A stretch of 36,899 bases of DNA from Clostridiaceae bacterium (GCA_012516065.1 JAAYXD010000282.1:1-36899); one strand, 5' to 3'; positions 6,773-16,023 are shown, counted from the stretch's first letter. Numbers and translations: made by a program. Notes: generated by a model not told the origin, from the sequence alone.

Positions 6773-8401
6773 ATGTACAGAGTTCTTGTTGTAGATGATG
6801 AACCAATTCATAGGAGAGAAATGGCTAAACTGGTTATGTCACTGCGGAGCAGCTACATAGTAGATGAAGCTGAAAATGGCAGAAAAGCTCTGGAGATGAT
6901 CAACAACAATAAATACAATATTCTGATAACCGATATAAAAATGCCGGTTATGGATGGATTGCAACTGCTTGAGTCTATAGAAGAAAAAGCCTCCCATATG
7001 AAGATTGTTGTTTTAAGCGGCTACGATTATTTTGAATATGCTAAAGGGGCCATCAAGTTTGGAGCCTGTGATTATATACTTAAGCCCGTTGATCCTGAAA
7101 CAGTTGAAATGATGCTTAGAAGAGTGGAAAAACTGCTTAAGGAGCAGGAGGAAAATGATAGAACCAGGGATTCTCTTAAAAAGGAGTTGGATGTTACATA
7201 TCCGGTTTACCTTGATTATGCAATGAATAGGTTGATAAGAGAAGAACTCTCACTTGATAATGAACCTATTATACAGGATGTTTTAAAAAATGAAGGCGAC
7301 TGCAGAATTCTAACCATTTTAATCTCAGATAGAAAGACAACTGCCTCAGGCAGCTCAAATACAATGAGGAAAGACGAAATCAAATCTTATGCCAGGAGCG
7401 CTGTCTGTGACCGTTTAAATGCTTTCGGTCGGCATTTATCGTTTTTTCTTGAGGATAAGAGGTTGATACTGGCGATAATTTTATTCTCGACAAATAAAAC
7501 CAATATATATGCGGATGATTTAATTCCGGAACTGAATCAGATCGCTTCTTTATTTTATGAGCAGCAGGAATTAATTATAAGTGTAGGAATCAGCAATTCT
7601 TATAAATGCTCGTGTCACAATTGGAAAATAGCTCTCCGTGAGGCACTGCAAGCACTTGAACATTGTTTTTACAAAAAAGAGCCGATATGCATATATGGCA
7701 TTGATGGAAAATTACCGATGAAAAATGCACTGCCGGATGTGCTGCAGCTCGAAACAGAACTGAAGGACGCAATAGTTCAATGTGACAGGGAAAGAATCTT
7801 TAAATGTTTTGATTATTTTTTCTCCGGATTGGCAAAAGAGTCCAGGATTGCGCCGGATATATTGATAAACTACACTGAAAACCTGCTGATATCGTGTCTG
7901 GATACCATAAAAAAATCAATCGAGAACCGCGATTTTTTAGAGTTAAGCTATAAAATAAGACAATCAATAAATCAGTGTGCATATCTCGTAGAATTGTCAG
8001 AAGTTTCAAGAAACCTGGCTACTGCTGTTATAGACACATTCCAGACTGTTTTGGAGGACAGAAACAAATACATCATCCAGAAATGCATTGAATATATATC
8101 CGGAAATCTGTCGGAAGAATTAAGTGTTGAAACGCTTGCGCACAGATTTCATTTCAATCCTAATTATTTTAGTACAATTTTTAAAAAGAATACGGGAGTT
8201 GCTCTTTCATACTTCATTCTGGATATGAGAATGGAAAAAGCAGTCTTTTTATTACAGAACAGCGAAAAAAAGATATATGAAATTGCCGAGAAAGTTGGAT
8301 TTAAGGATGTGAAGTATTTTTGTAAGGTTTTTAAAAGCAAGTTTGGAGTTACACCTAACCATTACAGGATATTTGCCGGGAAAGGTGGCTTTGTTAAATG
8401 A
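6773..8401 (+). CDS. YesN-type response regulator with AraC-family DNA-binding domain
   Basis: 542 residues from ATG 6773 (GGGTGG at 6760-6765), where the protein begins directly with the receiver domain; ATG 6746 would add nine residues. Receiver domain residues 1-120: VVDDEP acidic pair, phospho-acceptor Asp54 in ITDIKMPVMDG, and Lys in LKPVD. A middle region of about 300 residues follows, as usual in YesN regulators. The C-terminal AraC double helix-turn-helix occupies about 440-540 (LSVETLAHRFHFNPNYFSTIFKK, then IYEIAEKVGFKDVKYFCKVFK). Its partner is the kinase that overlaps it by 4 bases at ATGA. By analogy with YesM/YesN loci it should activate the ABC transporter and GH127 genes downstream in response to an extracellular oligosaccharide. 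Confidence 0.92.
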   Translation: MYRVLVVDDEPIHRREMAKLVMSLRSSYIVDEAENGRKALEMINNNKYNILITDIKMPVMDGLQLLESIEEKASHMKIVVLSGYDYFEYAKGAIKFGACDYILKPVDPETVEMMLRRVEKLLKEQEENDRTRDSLKKELDVTYPVYLDYAMNRLIREELSLDNEPIIQDVLKNEGDCRILTILISDRKTTASGSSNTMRKDEIKSYARSAVCDRLNAFGRHLSFFLEDKRLILAIILFSTNKTNIYADDLIPELNQIASLFYEQQELIISVGISNSYKCSCHNWKIALREALQALEHCFYKKEPICIYGIDGKLPMKNALPDVLQLETELKDAIVQCDRERIFKCFDYFFSGLAKESRIAPDILINYTENLLISCLDTIKKSIENRDFLELSYKIRQSINQCAYLVELSEVSRNLATAVIDTFQTVLEDRNKYIIQKCIEYISGNLSEELSVETLAHRFHFNPNYFSTIFKKNTGVALSYFILDMRMEKAVFLLQNSEKKIYEIAEKVGFKDVKYFCKVFKSKFGVTPNHYRIFAGKGGFVK

Positions 8402-10260
8402 ATGTAAATTTACGGAAAAATAAGCTGTTCGTTCTGCTGGAGAATATATTGAACTCAGTCAGATTACGGACGAAGCTTGTAATAACTTATATTGTCATTA
8501 TAATCACAATTATTAGTTTTTTAGGCGTTTCTTGTTACAAAATGAGCAGCAATCTGATCTTAGATGTTACAGCAAAGAATGTATATGAGCTTATAAAGAA
8601 GAATAACGAGATTGTTGATGAAAAATTATCAAAAGCGCTGGACAGCAGTATCGCCTTAATTGCGGATAAAAGCTTGTTTAATACGCTCTCCAGCCTCGAT
8701 CCTGACAGTGAAGAAAGTATTATCAAATCTGACAGAATTATCTCCAATATTCTGTCACGATATCTGATGAACGCTCCGGGCATATACTCTTATAAGCTTG
8801 TCACAAGCTATTACACATTTACACCTGATGCAGGAAACACCTCACCGGGCTTTCTTCCTTTCCAGGAGTTTTCGAAAACATCAATATACAGTGCGGCCAA
8901 GAAAGCACAGGGTAAAGCGGTATGGATACCCACCTATGACTTTGTTAAGGAGTTCCGCCAGAAAGATTTGGAAGATATACACATGGAAGGAAGATATGTC
9001 TTTTCCATGGCAAGGATGATTGATTGCCTTGATTTTGTAAATGGCCAGGTTTTACACTTAAGTGATGAAGTAGAAAGACCTTTCCTTGTGATTGACTATT
9101 TACCGGGTTTTTTTACTGATGTGTATAACAAGAGTAATATAGTAGGGAATTCAATGTTTTTTGTTGCAAGCAAGGATGGTACGGTTGTAGCGCAATCAGA
9201 AAACAGCCAATTGGTATTGGAGGAACAGGATACATGGCTTGATATGGTAAGAGAAGAAACCAGCGGATATGTCAATGTGGTACTTAACGGAGAACCATGG
9301 ATACTATGTTTTGACACTTCAAATGTTACCGGATGGATTACGATGATTTTTGTTAATGCAAAAGAACTGACTGCTCCCCTTTTGATAGGAATCAGAAACA
9401 GAAGTTTTTATATTGCGATAACCTTATGCCTGGTCTCGATGATAATTGCCTATATAATTTCCATAAGAGTAACGACTCCGATAGACAGGCTGACAAAGGC
9501 AGCTAAAAAGATCGGTTCCGGTGATTTTGACGTGATGCTGCATGAAGAATATGACATTGAGTTCAAGCAGTTGGCTGACACAATGAATTATATGAGCAGC
9601 AAAATAAAAACCCTTATTAGAGAAAACTACGAGGTAAAGATTCGTGAAAAAGAAGCTACTATTGGAGCCCTTACCCTTCAGTTAAATCCGCACTTTCTTT
9701 ATAATACGATAAACATCATTAACTGGATTGCAATACGAAACAAACAAAATGACATAAGTAAAATGCTTATCAGTTTATCTTATATGTTGAATTACACTGT
9801 GCGTACAAAACAAGACATTGTACGTTTCAGTGACGATCTTGAATGGTTGGAAAAGTATCTTTACATTATGTCCATCCGTTTCGAAGGTAAGTTTATAGTC
9901 GAATATGACATAAATCCCGAAGTTTTAAGCGCCAAAGTGCCGAAGCTGTTTCTGCAGCCAATTATAGAAAATGTCTTTACACATGCTTTCAGTAGTATGG
10001 AAAGTGATGGTACGATAAAGATTTCTGCAAAGAAAGACGGGAATCTTGCGTTTTTTTCAATTGAAGACAATGGAAAGGGTATATGCAAAGATGATATTGA
10101 TATGATCCTGAACCGTCCCCGGGAGGATAATCTGAGCATAGGCATTTCTAATGTTAACAGAAGAATAAAAATCATATACGGCGAAGAGTACGGAATAAAA
10201 ATAGAACCATCTGTTTCAGGAGGAACAAAGGTAATAATAGTTTTCCCATTCAACAAGTAA
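8398..10260 (+). CDS. YesM-type sensor histidine kinase
   Basis: 620 residues, start ATG 8398 overlapping the regulator stop as ATGA, which indicates translational coupling. A transmembrane helix at about 27-47 is followed by an extracellular sensor region to about 335 (Cache-like by position), a second helix at 337-356, and a HAMP linker (TPIDRLTKAAKKIGSGDFDV). The His_kinase domain has phospho-acceptor His432 in LQLNPHFLYNTINI, typical of the LytS/YesM class. The C-terminal ATPase has PIIENVFTHAF (N box), EDNGKGI (G1) and GISNVNRRI. The extracellular part probably reads sugar availability directly or through the lipoprotein encoded next. It signals to the adjacent YesN protein by phosphotransfer. 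Confidence 0.92.
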   Translation: MNVNLRKNKLFVLLENILNSVRLRTKLVITYIVIIITIISFLGVSCYKMSSNLILDVTAKNVYELIKKNNEIVDEKLSKALDSSIALIADKSLFNTLSSLDPDSEESIIKSDRIISNILSRYLMNAPGIYSYKLVTSYYTFTPDAGNTSPGFLPFQEFSKTSIYSAAKKAQGKAVWIPTYDFVKEFRQKDLEDIHMEGRYVFSMARMIDCLDFVNGQVLHLSDEVERPFLVIDYLPGFFTDVYNKSNIVGNSMFFVASKDGTVVAQSENSQLVLEEQDTWLDMVREETSGYVNVVLNGEPWILCFDTSNVTGWITMIFVNAKELTAPLLIGIRNRSFYIAITLCLVSMIIAYIISIRVTTPIDRLTKAAKKIGSGDFDVMLHEEYDIEFKQLADTMNYMSSKIKTLIRENYEVKIREKEATIGALTLQLNPHFLYNTINIINWIAIRNKQNDISKMLISLSYMLNYTVRTKQDIVRFSDDLEWLEKYLYIMSIRFEGKFIVEYDINPEVLSAKVPKLFLQPIIENVFTHAFSSMESDGTIKISAKKDGNLAFFSIEDNGKGICKDDIDMILNRPREDNLSIGISNVNRRIKIIYGEEYGIKIEPSVSGGTKVIIVFPFNK

Positions 10261-10338
10261 ACATCTGATGAAAATACACCAATATGATAAAAGTACAATA
10301 TCATTTCTTTTGTTCATTATATACAATAAAAGAGTAAA

Positions 10339-10354
10339 ATGGCTGCGCAGCCAT
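10339..10354. promoter_or_regulatory. Perfect 16-bp palindrome upstream of the ABC binding-protein gene
   Basis: ATGGCTGCGCAGCCAT is its own reverse complement and lies 29 bases before the start codon, downstream of an AT-rich stretch that includes TATACAAT (10319-10326). It could be an operator, or an mRNA hairpin that stabilises or attenuates the transporter message. A T-rich stretch (TTAATTTTTA) follows, so a weak terminator between kinase and transporter genes is also possible. Confidence 0.45.
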
Positions 10355-10383
10355 ATTAATTTTTATGCTCAAGGAGGTCAAAT

Positions 10384-11778
10384 ATGAAAAGCAAATCACG
10401 TTTGTTGTCGATATGTCTGTTACTCTGCTCTGTAATGCTCCTGTTTATCGGATGTGATAAGGCGCCGAAGGCTGCCGGAGACTCCGGCGGAGCGGCACCG
10501 GCAGATAAAACATCAAATACTGCCAAGGAAGTCGTGCAGCTTACCTATTCGGGATGGGGGTCTCCCAGTGAGAAAAATGTAACCGAAAAGGCGATTCAGA
10601 AGTTTAATGATAATAACCCGAATATAAAGGTTACATATATGCATGTTCCCACGGACTATGTTACAAAAATGGCTACTCTTGCAGCGGCGAACCAGTTACC
10701 GGATGTTTTCATGTTCTATAAGAATAACACCGTTGAATGGGGAGAGCAGGGGAAATTATACAATCTTAAGGAATTTCTTGATAATGACCCGGATATTGAC
10801 GAAAGCAAGCTGATTCCGAATGCACTTCTCAGAATTGATGAGAATACGATTGTTGGAACAAAAATTTGTGAAGAAGCTTTTGCGCTCTACTATAATGTTG
10901 ACATGTTCAAAGAAGCGGGCGTGGAACCTCCACCGACAAGAGCTGAGGATGCCTGGGACTGGGATACGTTTGTTGAAGTGTGTAAAAAACTGACCATAGA
11001 CGAAAATGGAAATAATGCTTTATCACCCGATTTTAATAAAGACCGGATAAAGCAGTATGGAGTCCGTTTTCACAGGTGGATGTGGTCGCTGTTTTTCGAC
11101 TCTAACCAAACAAGCATAGTAAAGCCGGATAAAAGCGGTTTAAATCTTAGTGACCCGGCGGCTGCAGAGGCTGTTCAAAAACTTGCGGATTTAATTAATG
11201 TGCACCATGTTGCGCCAACAGTAACATCGGAAAAGAACCTGCCTGCTCCCGCAACGGCAATGCAAAGTAAAAAAGTTGCTATGAACATTGATGGGCAATG
11301 GGTAAACGTTGACCTGGCAGATGCGGGATTGAATTTTGATGTCGGTGTTCTTCCGAAAATGAAGGTTCCTTCAACGGTTCAGTTTGGCGAAGCAATTGTC
11401 ATGTCCGGACAGACAAAACACAAGGAAGAGGCATGGACTCTGTTGAAATGGATGATTAATCCGGAAACATCTGTTGAAATCTATAGCAGCGGATTATGGA
11501 TGCCTACGGTAAAAGAATGGTACACGAACCCTGAACTGTTAGAAAAATGGGCATATGTAAAACCTGGACATCCAGACGGGTTCAAATCTGCAGTTGTTGA
11601 TACGGTACTGAATTATGGATACAACAACTACGGATATTGGCTGAAGAATGCCGCTGAAATAGAAACTATTATTACTACTGCGTTGGATGATGTGTGGATA
11701 GGTGCAAAAACAGCGGCTGAGGCTTTCAAGGAAATTGAATCACAGTTGGCGGAAAAATATCAGGGTGTATACGAATAA
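10384..11778 (+). CDS. ABC transporter sugar-binding lipoprotein (family 1 extracellular solute-binding protein)
   Basis: 464 residues from ATG 10384 with AAGGAGGTC upstream. The N-terminus is a lipoprotein signal: Lys/Arg-rich start, hydrophobic core, then the lipobox LFIGC with lipid-modified Cys24, followed by an Ala/Gly/Ser-rich linker. The mature part has the MalE-like family 1 layout: VVQLTYSGWGSPSEKNVTEKAIQKFNDNNPNIKV at the start (residues about 50-80), LPDVFMFYKNN, ALYYNVDMFKEAG, and the C-terminal EEAWTLLKWMINPETS. It would capture an oligosaccharide outside the membrane and hand it to the two permeases downstream. The neighbouring GH127 gene suggests an arabinofuranose-containing ligand, which is inference. 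No ATPase gene is present, so a shared MsmK-type ATPase encoded elsewhere is expected. Confidence 0.93.
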   Translation: MKSKSRLLSICLLLCSVMLLFIGCDKAPKAAGDSGGAAPADKTSNTAKEVVQLTYSGWGSPSEKNVTEKAIQKFNDNNPNIKVTYMHVPTDYVTKMATLAAANQLPDVFMFYKNNTVEWGEQGKLYNLKEFLDNDPDIDESKLIPNALLRIDENTIVGTKICEEAFALYYNVDMFKEAGVEPPPTRAEDAWDWDTFVEVCKKLTIDENGNNALSPDFNKDRIKQYGVRFHRWMWSLFFDSNQTSIVKPDKSGLNLSDPAAAEAVQKLADLINVHHVAPTVTSEKNLPAPATAMQSKKVAMNIDGQWVNVDLADAGLNFDVGVLPKMKVPSTVQFGEAIVMSGQTKHKEEAWTLLKWMINPETSVEIYSSGLWMPTVKEWYTNPELLEKWAYVKPGHPDGFKSAVVDTVLNYGYNNYGYWLKNAAEIETIITTALDDVWIGAKTAAEAFKEIESQLAEKYQGVYE

Positions 11779-11814
11779 AATACACTTAACGGATGAACCG
11801 ATAAAGACTTGCCG

Positions 11815-11842
11815 GGAGGCTGTCTGTAAAAAGACAGTCTCC
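11815..11842 (+). terminator. Attenuator-type hairpin after the binding-protein gene
   Basis: GGAGgCTGTCT (11815-11825) pairs with AGACAGtCTCC (11832-11842) across a 6-base loop, starting 36 bases after the binding-protein stop. The T-rich tract is poor (TTCGC), so it may be a partial terminator or a 3' stabiliser. Either would leave more binding-protein message than permease message, as is common for such transporters. Confidence 0.6.
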
Positions 11843-11869
11843 TTCGCAAATAACAGGTTTTATTTATTA

Positions 11870-11962
11870 AAATGCCCTGCAGAACTTCTGCTTATTGAGG
11901 CGGAGTAATGAATCATCTTTATACTATACGTCACCTGCTGCTCCCACCATTACAGGGCATTT
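11870..11962 (+). ncRNA. Nested inverted repeats forming a structured RNA between transporter genes
   Basis: Outer arms AAATGCCCTG (11870-11879) and CAGGGCATTT (11953-11962) are perfectly complementary over 10 bases and enclose about 73 bases. Inside are a small hairpin CAGAACTTCTG (11880-11890) directly abutting the outer arm, and a second pair GTAATG (11905-11910) with CATTAC (11948-11953). The result is a branched, nested structure with no coding potential. I do not recognise a known RNA class. It could be a processing site, a regulatory element or a miniature mobile element. Confidence 0.5.
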
Positions 11963-11968
11963 GATAAT

Positions 11969-12010
11969 AATCGCGTCGTTTTTTATATAAAACCCACGGC
12001 GATTTTTGTT
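11969..12010 (+). terminator. Terminator-like hairpin before the permease genes
   Basis: AATCGC (11969-11974) pairs with GCGATT (11999-12004), followed by TTTTGTTTT. The stem is short (six to seven pairs) and the loop is long and T-rich, so termination would be partial. It lies just ahead of the AAGGGGAG ribosome binding site of the first permease gene. Confidence 0.4.
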
Positions 12011-12026
12011 TTAAGGGGAGATATCA

Positions 12027-12953
12027 ATGTCAAATAAAACAACAGCAAATGTAAAGTCATATACAGGAAGAAAAAAAAGATTGTTTGATGAGCTTTCGGG
12101 ATGGTTATTTGCCAGCCCTGCCATCCTTGGTTTTTTAATATTTATTTTGGGTCCGATGATAGCCAGCTTGTATTTAAGCATGACTGATTATACCATAGTT
12201 GTTAAGCCCAATTTTATTGGTTTTCGGAATTATGTTGAACTTTTTACTTCGTCAACCTCTCTTTTTTTTCAGGCGCTAAAAGTAACAGCTTACTATGTGG
12301 CCCTTTCTGTACCGATGCAAATTATTTTTTCTTATTCAATAGCGCTTTTACTTCATCAAAGAGTCAAGTGCCTGAGCTTTTTTAGGACAGCGTTCTATCT
12401 ACCCACCATTGTCCCCTTGGTTGCATCATCAATGGTATGGATGTGGCTTTTGAATCCGGATCTCGGTTTTCTGAATGAAATTCTAAGGGCATTGAACTTG
12501 CCCACAAGCCAGTGGATTTATGCCCAGGAGACTGTTATCCCTACTCTTGCGCTCATGAGTGTTTGGAGCAGCGGGGGCGCGATGCTTATATTTTTAGCTG
12601 CGCTTCAGGATATACCAAATGTATATTATGAAGCGATCTATATTGATGGGGGAAATAGTATTGATAAGCTGCGGTATGTTACAATTCCGATGACTACTCC
12701 GACCATTTTCTTTAATTTGGTTATGGGTCTGATAAACGGATTTCAGGTCTTCGTACAGCCATATATAATGACGGAAGGCGGACCGAAAAACTCCAGTCTG
12801 ATGTATGTTTTTTACCTTTACAGGGAAGCTTTTACTCACCAAAACATGGGTAATGCGTGTGCAATAGCATGGATCCTTTTTATTATCATTATGGCTTTCA
12901 CGGCTTTAATTTTTAAGACATCCCAAAACTGGGTATACTACGAAGGAGAGTGA
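12027..12953 (+). CDS. ABC transporter permease, MalF-type sugar subfamily
   Basis: 308 residues from ATG 12027 with AAGGGGAGATATCA upstream. Six membrane helices are apparent, starting with ASPAILGFLIFILGPMIASL after a basic cytoplasmic N-terminus. The cytoplasmic EAA loop is YYEAIYIDGGNSIDKLRYVT, the coupling helix that docks on the ATPase, followed by IPMTTP. This is the usual size and layout for the first permease (CUT1 class) of oligosaccharide importers. It precedes the second permease gene by 6 bases and lies 248 bases after the binding-protein gene, a gap filled with hairpins. Confidence 0.93.
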   Translation: MSNKTTANVKSYTGRKKRLFDELSGWLFASPAILGFLIFILGPMIASLYLSMTDYTIVVKPNFIGFRNYVELFTSSTSLFFQALKVTAYYVALSVPMQIIFSYSIALLLHQRVKCLSFFRTAFYLPTIVPLVASSMVWMWLLNPDLGFLNEILRALNLPTSQWIYAQETVIPTLALMSVWSSGGAMLIFLAALQDIPNVYYEAIYIDGGNSIDKLRYVTIPMTTPTIFFNLVMGLINGFQVFVQPYIMTEGGPKNSSLMYVFYLYREAFTHQNMGNACAIAWILFIIIMAFTALIFKTSQNWVYYEGE

Positions 12954-12959
12954 GATGAT

Positions 12960-13790
12960 ATGATTCGGGCTAAAATCTCCAAAGTCCTGATTTATACAGT
13001 TCTTATATTGGGTTCTTTGGCGTCCATTTTTCCTTTTTTCTGGTTGATTAGAAGTTCTTTAATGTCGACAGCACAAATTTTCCAGCTTCCTCCAATATGG
13101 ATTCCCAAGCCGTTTATATTTAGTAACTACCTTGAGCCATTTAAAATTCTTCCTTTTGCAAAATATTATATAAACTCTGCAGTAATCGTATCTTCGGTGC
13201 TGGTTGGTGTTCTTATAAGCAGTTCTCTTTCCGCTTACAGTTTTGCTCGATTGAAATGGAAATGGAGAGATCGGGTTTTTTATATTATTTTAAGCAGTAT
13301 GATGCTTCCATATGCAGTCACGATGATACCTACTTTCATAGGATGGAATGCCCTGGGCTTAGTAAATACATATTCTCCGCTTATTATTCCGGCCTATTTC
13401 GGAGGAGGCGCGTTCAATGTATTCCTGGTCAGGCAGTTTCTTCTTTCCATACCGAAGGAATTGGATGAAGCGGCGTATATAGACGGCGCAAGCAAATTGA
13501 AAATATTTATTAAAATTATTTTACCTTTATCAAAATCAGCGCTGATTGTTGTAGGGATTTTTACTTTTGTTAATACATGGAACGACTTTCTTGCACCGCT
13601 GATATATTTGAACAGCGAGCATCGTTTTACGCTCGCTCTTGGGCTTTTTCAATTCCGCGGCATGTACTCCGCACAGTGGAATGTTTTAATGGCGGCTTCC
13701 ACGCTGGTATTGCTTCCTAATATTATCGTTTTTATTATTGGGCAGAAATATATTCTCCAGGGAATAGCACTTACCGGTATTAAAGCCTGA
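12960..13790 (+). CDS. ABC transporter permease, MalG-type sugar subfamily
   Basis: 276 residues from ATG 12960. Its ribosome binding site GAAGGAGAG overlaps the end of the first permease gene, so the two are surely co-translated. It has six helices, with the N-terminal VLIYTVLILGSLASIFPFFW and the EAA loop LDEAAYIDGASKLKIFIKI followed by ILPLSK. The C-terminus GQKYILQGIALTGIKA is the standard MalG-type ending. It forms the heterodimeric channel with the MalF-type partner. The ATPase is not encoded here and would be supplied in trans. Confidence 0.93.
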   Translation: MIRAKISKVLIYTVLILGSLASIFPFFWLIRSSLMSTAQIFQLPPIWIPKPFIFSNYLEPFKILPFAKYYINSAVIVSSVLVGVLISSSLSAYSFARLKWKWRDRVFYIILSSMMLPYAVTMIPTFIGWNALGLVNTYSPLIIPAYFGGGAFNVFLVRQFLLSIPKELDEAAYIDGASKLKIFIKIILPLSKSALIVVGIFTFVNTWNDFLAPLIYLNSEHRFTLALGLFQFRGMYSAQWNVLMAASTLVLLPNIIVFIIGQKYILQGIALTGIKA

Positions 13791-13822
13791 ATTCTCAAAA
13801 TTATTGCAGGGGGAGTTGCGTT

Positions 13823-15808
13823 ATGAATAACGGATCAACAAGAAGTTCAGAAGAAGTCAGCTTGAAAGCAGTAAAAATTACCGATAGTTTCTGGTCTGGA
13901 TATCAGAAGCTTGTAAAGGAAGTTGTATTGCCATATCAATGGGAGGTTATGAATGATAGGGTACCCGAAGCCGAGCCCAGTCATGTAATAAAAAATCTCA
14001 GAATCGCAGCCGGTTTAGAAGATGGAGAATTTTATGGATTTTTCTTTCAAGATACCGATTTGGCCAAATGGTTGGAAGCGGTTGCATATATACTCGAGAC
14101 TTATCCCGATCCGGAGCTGGAAAAGCTTGCGGATGAGGCAATTGATCTGGTTGAAAAAGCCCAGCAGCCGGATGGATACCTTAATACTTATTTTACGATA
14201 AAGAAGAAGGGCAAACGCTGGACCAACTTATATGAATGTCATGAACTGTATACTGCCGGTCATTTTATCGAAGCCGGGGTTGCTTACTATCAGGCTACCG
14301 GAAAACGTAAGCTGCTGGATATTGTATGCAGGTTTGCCGATTACATTGATACTGTATTTGGGCCTGAACCGGGTAAACTGCAAGCATATGACGGGCACCA
14401 GGAAATAGAGCTTGCGCTTGTCAAATTATATAAAGTTACAGGTGAAAAACGTTATCTGGAGCTAAGTAAGTTCTTCCTGGATGAACGCGGAAAAGAGCCA
14501 TTTTATTTTGAAATAGAGTGGGAAAAGAGAGGAAAAGTATCAGAATGGAATAATAGCACTGATGAGAAATATTCCCCAGGTCAAAATCGTCAATATAATC
14601 AGACTCATTTACCGGTTAGGGAACAGAAAGAGGCTGTTGGTCATGCCGTCCGGCTGCTTTATATGCTTACGGGGATGGCAGATGTAGCAAAGGAATATAA
14701 TGATAAAAGCCTGTTGCAAGCATGCCGTAATTTATGGGAAAATATTGTTACGAGGCAGATGTATATTACGGGCGGAATTGGCTCCACATCAATAGGGGAG
14801 GCATTTACTTTTGATTATGATCTTCCCAATGATACAATATATGCCGAAACCTGTGCGTCCATTGGCCTTATCACATTTGCTCACAGAATGCTTCAAATAG
14901 AGAATAAAAGCGTATATGCTGATGTTATTGAAAAGGCGTTATATAACATAATTATTGGTTCCATGGCCAAGGACGGGAAACATTATTTCTATGTAAACCC
15001 GCTCGAGGTTTTTCCGGAAGCCAGTGAAAAAAATCCGATAAAACGGCATGTAAAACCAAGAAGACAAAAATGGTACAGTTGCGCATGCTGTCCTCCGAAT
15101 CTGGCAAGGTTAATCGCTTCGCTGGGACTGTATATATTCACTAAAAATAGTGACACTCTGTTCATACATCAGTACGCAGCATGTGAGGCCGAACTTGAAG
15201 TTGCGGGCTCAAAAATAAAAGTTGTTCAGGAATCTGCTTATCCCTGGAATGGTGAAATTAAAATTGGAATCGTATCAGATGTTCAAAAGGAATTCAATAT
15301 TGCTTTAAGAATACCCGGCTGGTGCAGAAAATACAGTGTTGATTTAAATGGTAATAAACTGGAAGCAGATAATTTATTGAAAGAAGGGTATTTATACATT
15401 CGAAATGTATGGAGTGGGAATGATCAGATACACTTAGTGCTGGATATGCCGGTAGAAATGATGGAAGCCAATCCGCTGGTGCGCGCAAATGCAGGAAAGG
15501 TCGCTCTGCAAAGAGGCCCGGTTGTGTATTGTATTGAGGAAGAAGATAACGGCGATAACCTTTCGGCTCTTTCCATATTGACAGAACCTGAAGTCGATTA
15601 TGATCCGGAACTGTTTGGAGGCGTACATGTAATAAAGATCAAAGGTTATCGGAGATTGAACGATGGATGGGAAAATAAGCTGTATAAACCGGCTGGAAGC
15701 AAATATAAACCTGTTAATATAAAAGCAATCCCATATTATTTATGGGGAAACCGGACACCCGGAGAAATGATGGTCTGGATAAGAAGAGCAGGTAATGAAA
15801 TTGATTGA
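13823..15808 (+). CDS. GH127 beta-L-arabinofuranosidase
   Basis: 661 residues, the usual length for glycoside hydrolase family 127 (DUF1680), from ATG 13823 with CAGGGGGAG upstream. The family marks are GGIGSTSIGEAFTFDYDLPN, YAETCASIG and CACCPPNLARL. In the characterised Bifidobacterium longum enzyme HypBA1, a zinc ion is held by Glu338, Cys340, Cys417 and Cys418, with Cys417 as nucleophile; the equivalents here are Glu342, Cys344, Cys422 and Cys423. All are present, so the enzyme should be active. There is no signal peptide, so it acts in the cytoplasm on imported beta-L-arabinofuranosides, such as those from hydroxyproline-rich plant glycoproteins. It is the last gene of the transporter unit, 32 bases after the permease gene. 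Confidence 0.92.
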   Translation: MNNGSTRSSEEVSLKAVKITDSFWSGYQKLVKEVVLPYQWEVMNDRVPEAEPSHVIKNLRIAAGLEDGEFYGFFFQDTDLAKWLEAVAYILETYPDPELEKLADEAIDLVEKAQQPDGYLNTYFTIKKKGKRWTNLYECHELYTAGHFIEAGVAYYQATGKRKLLDIVCRFADYIDTVFGPEPGKLQAYDGHQEIELALVKLYKVTGEKRYLELSKFFLDERGKEPFYFEIEWEKRGKVSEWNNSTDEKYSPGQNRQYNQTHLPVREQKEAVGHAVRLLYMLTGMADVAKEYNDKSLLQACRNLWENIVTRQMYITGGIGSTSIGEAFTFDYDLPNDTIYAETCASIGLITFAHRMLQIENKSVYADVIEKALYNIIIGSMAKDGKHYFYVNPLEVFPEASEKNPIKRHVKPRRQKWYSCACCPPNLARLIASLGLYIFTKNSDTLFIHQYAACEAELEVAGSKIKVVQESAYPWNGEIKIGIVSDVQKEFNIALRIPGWCRKYSVDLNGNKLEADNLLKEGYLYIRNVWSGNDQIHLVLDMPVEMMEANPLVRANAGKVALQRGPVVYCIEEEDNGDNLSALSILTEPEVDYDPELFGGVHVIKIKGYRRLNDGWENKLYKPAGSKYKPVNIKAIPYYLWGNRTPGEMMVWIRRAGNEID

Positions 15809-15896
15809 TAATACCCTGCATTTATCCGTTATAAAAGCATAAGTATCACCATACTGACTGCATGTTTTGTGTTCATTAAGCGCAAAAATGATATTT

Positions 15897-15925
15897 AAAA
15901 AGGGAGCCGGAATGGGCTCTTTTTT
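15897..15925 (+). terminator. Rho-independent terminator of the GH127 operon
   Basis: GAGCC (15904-15908) pairs with GGCTC (15915-15919). The stem is extended by the A tract before (AAAAAG) pairing with the TTTTTT after, and six T residues follow at 15920-15925. It lies 88 bases after the GH127 stop and closes the transport operon. Confidence 0.82.
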
Positions 15926-16023
15926 AATTACTAAAATTTATTGCATTGTTTTAAATTCATTGGAAGCATGGAATAAAACAAATACCGGTCAATGCCGATA
16001 TAAATAATGTAGTGTACCCTTCT

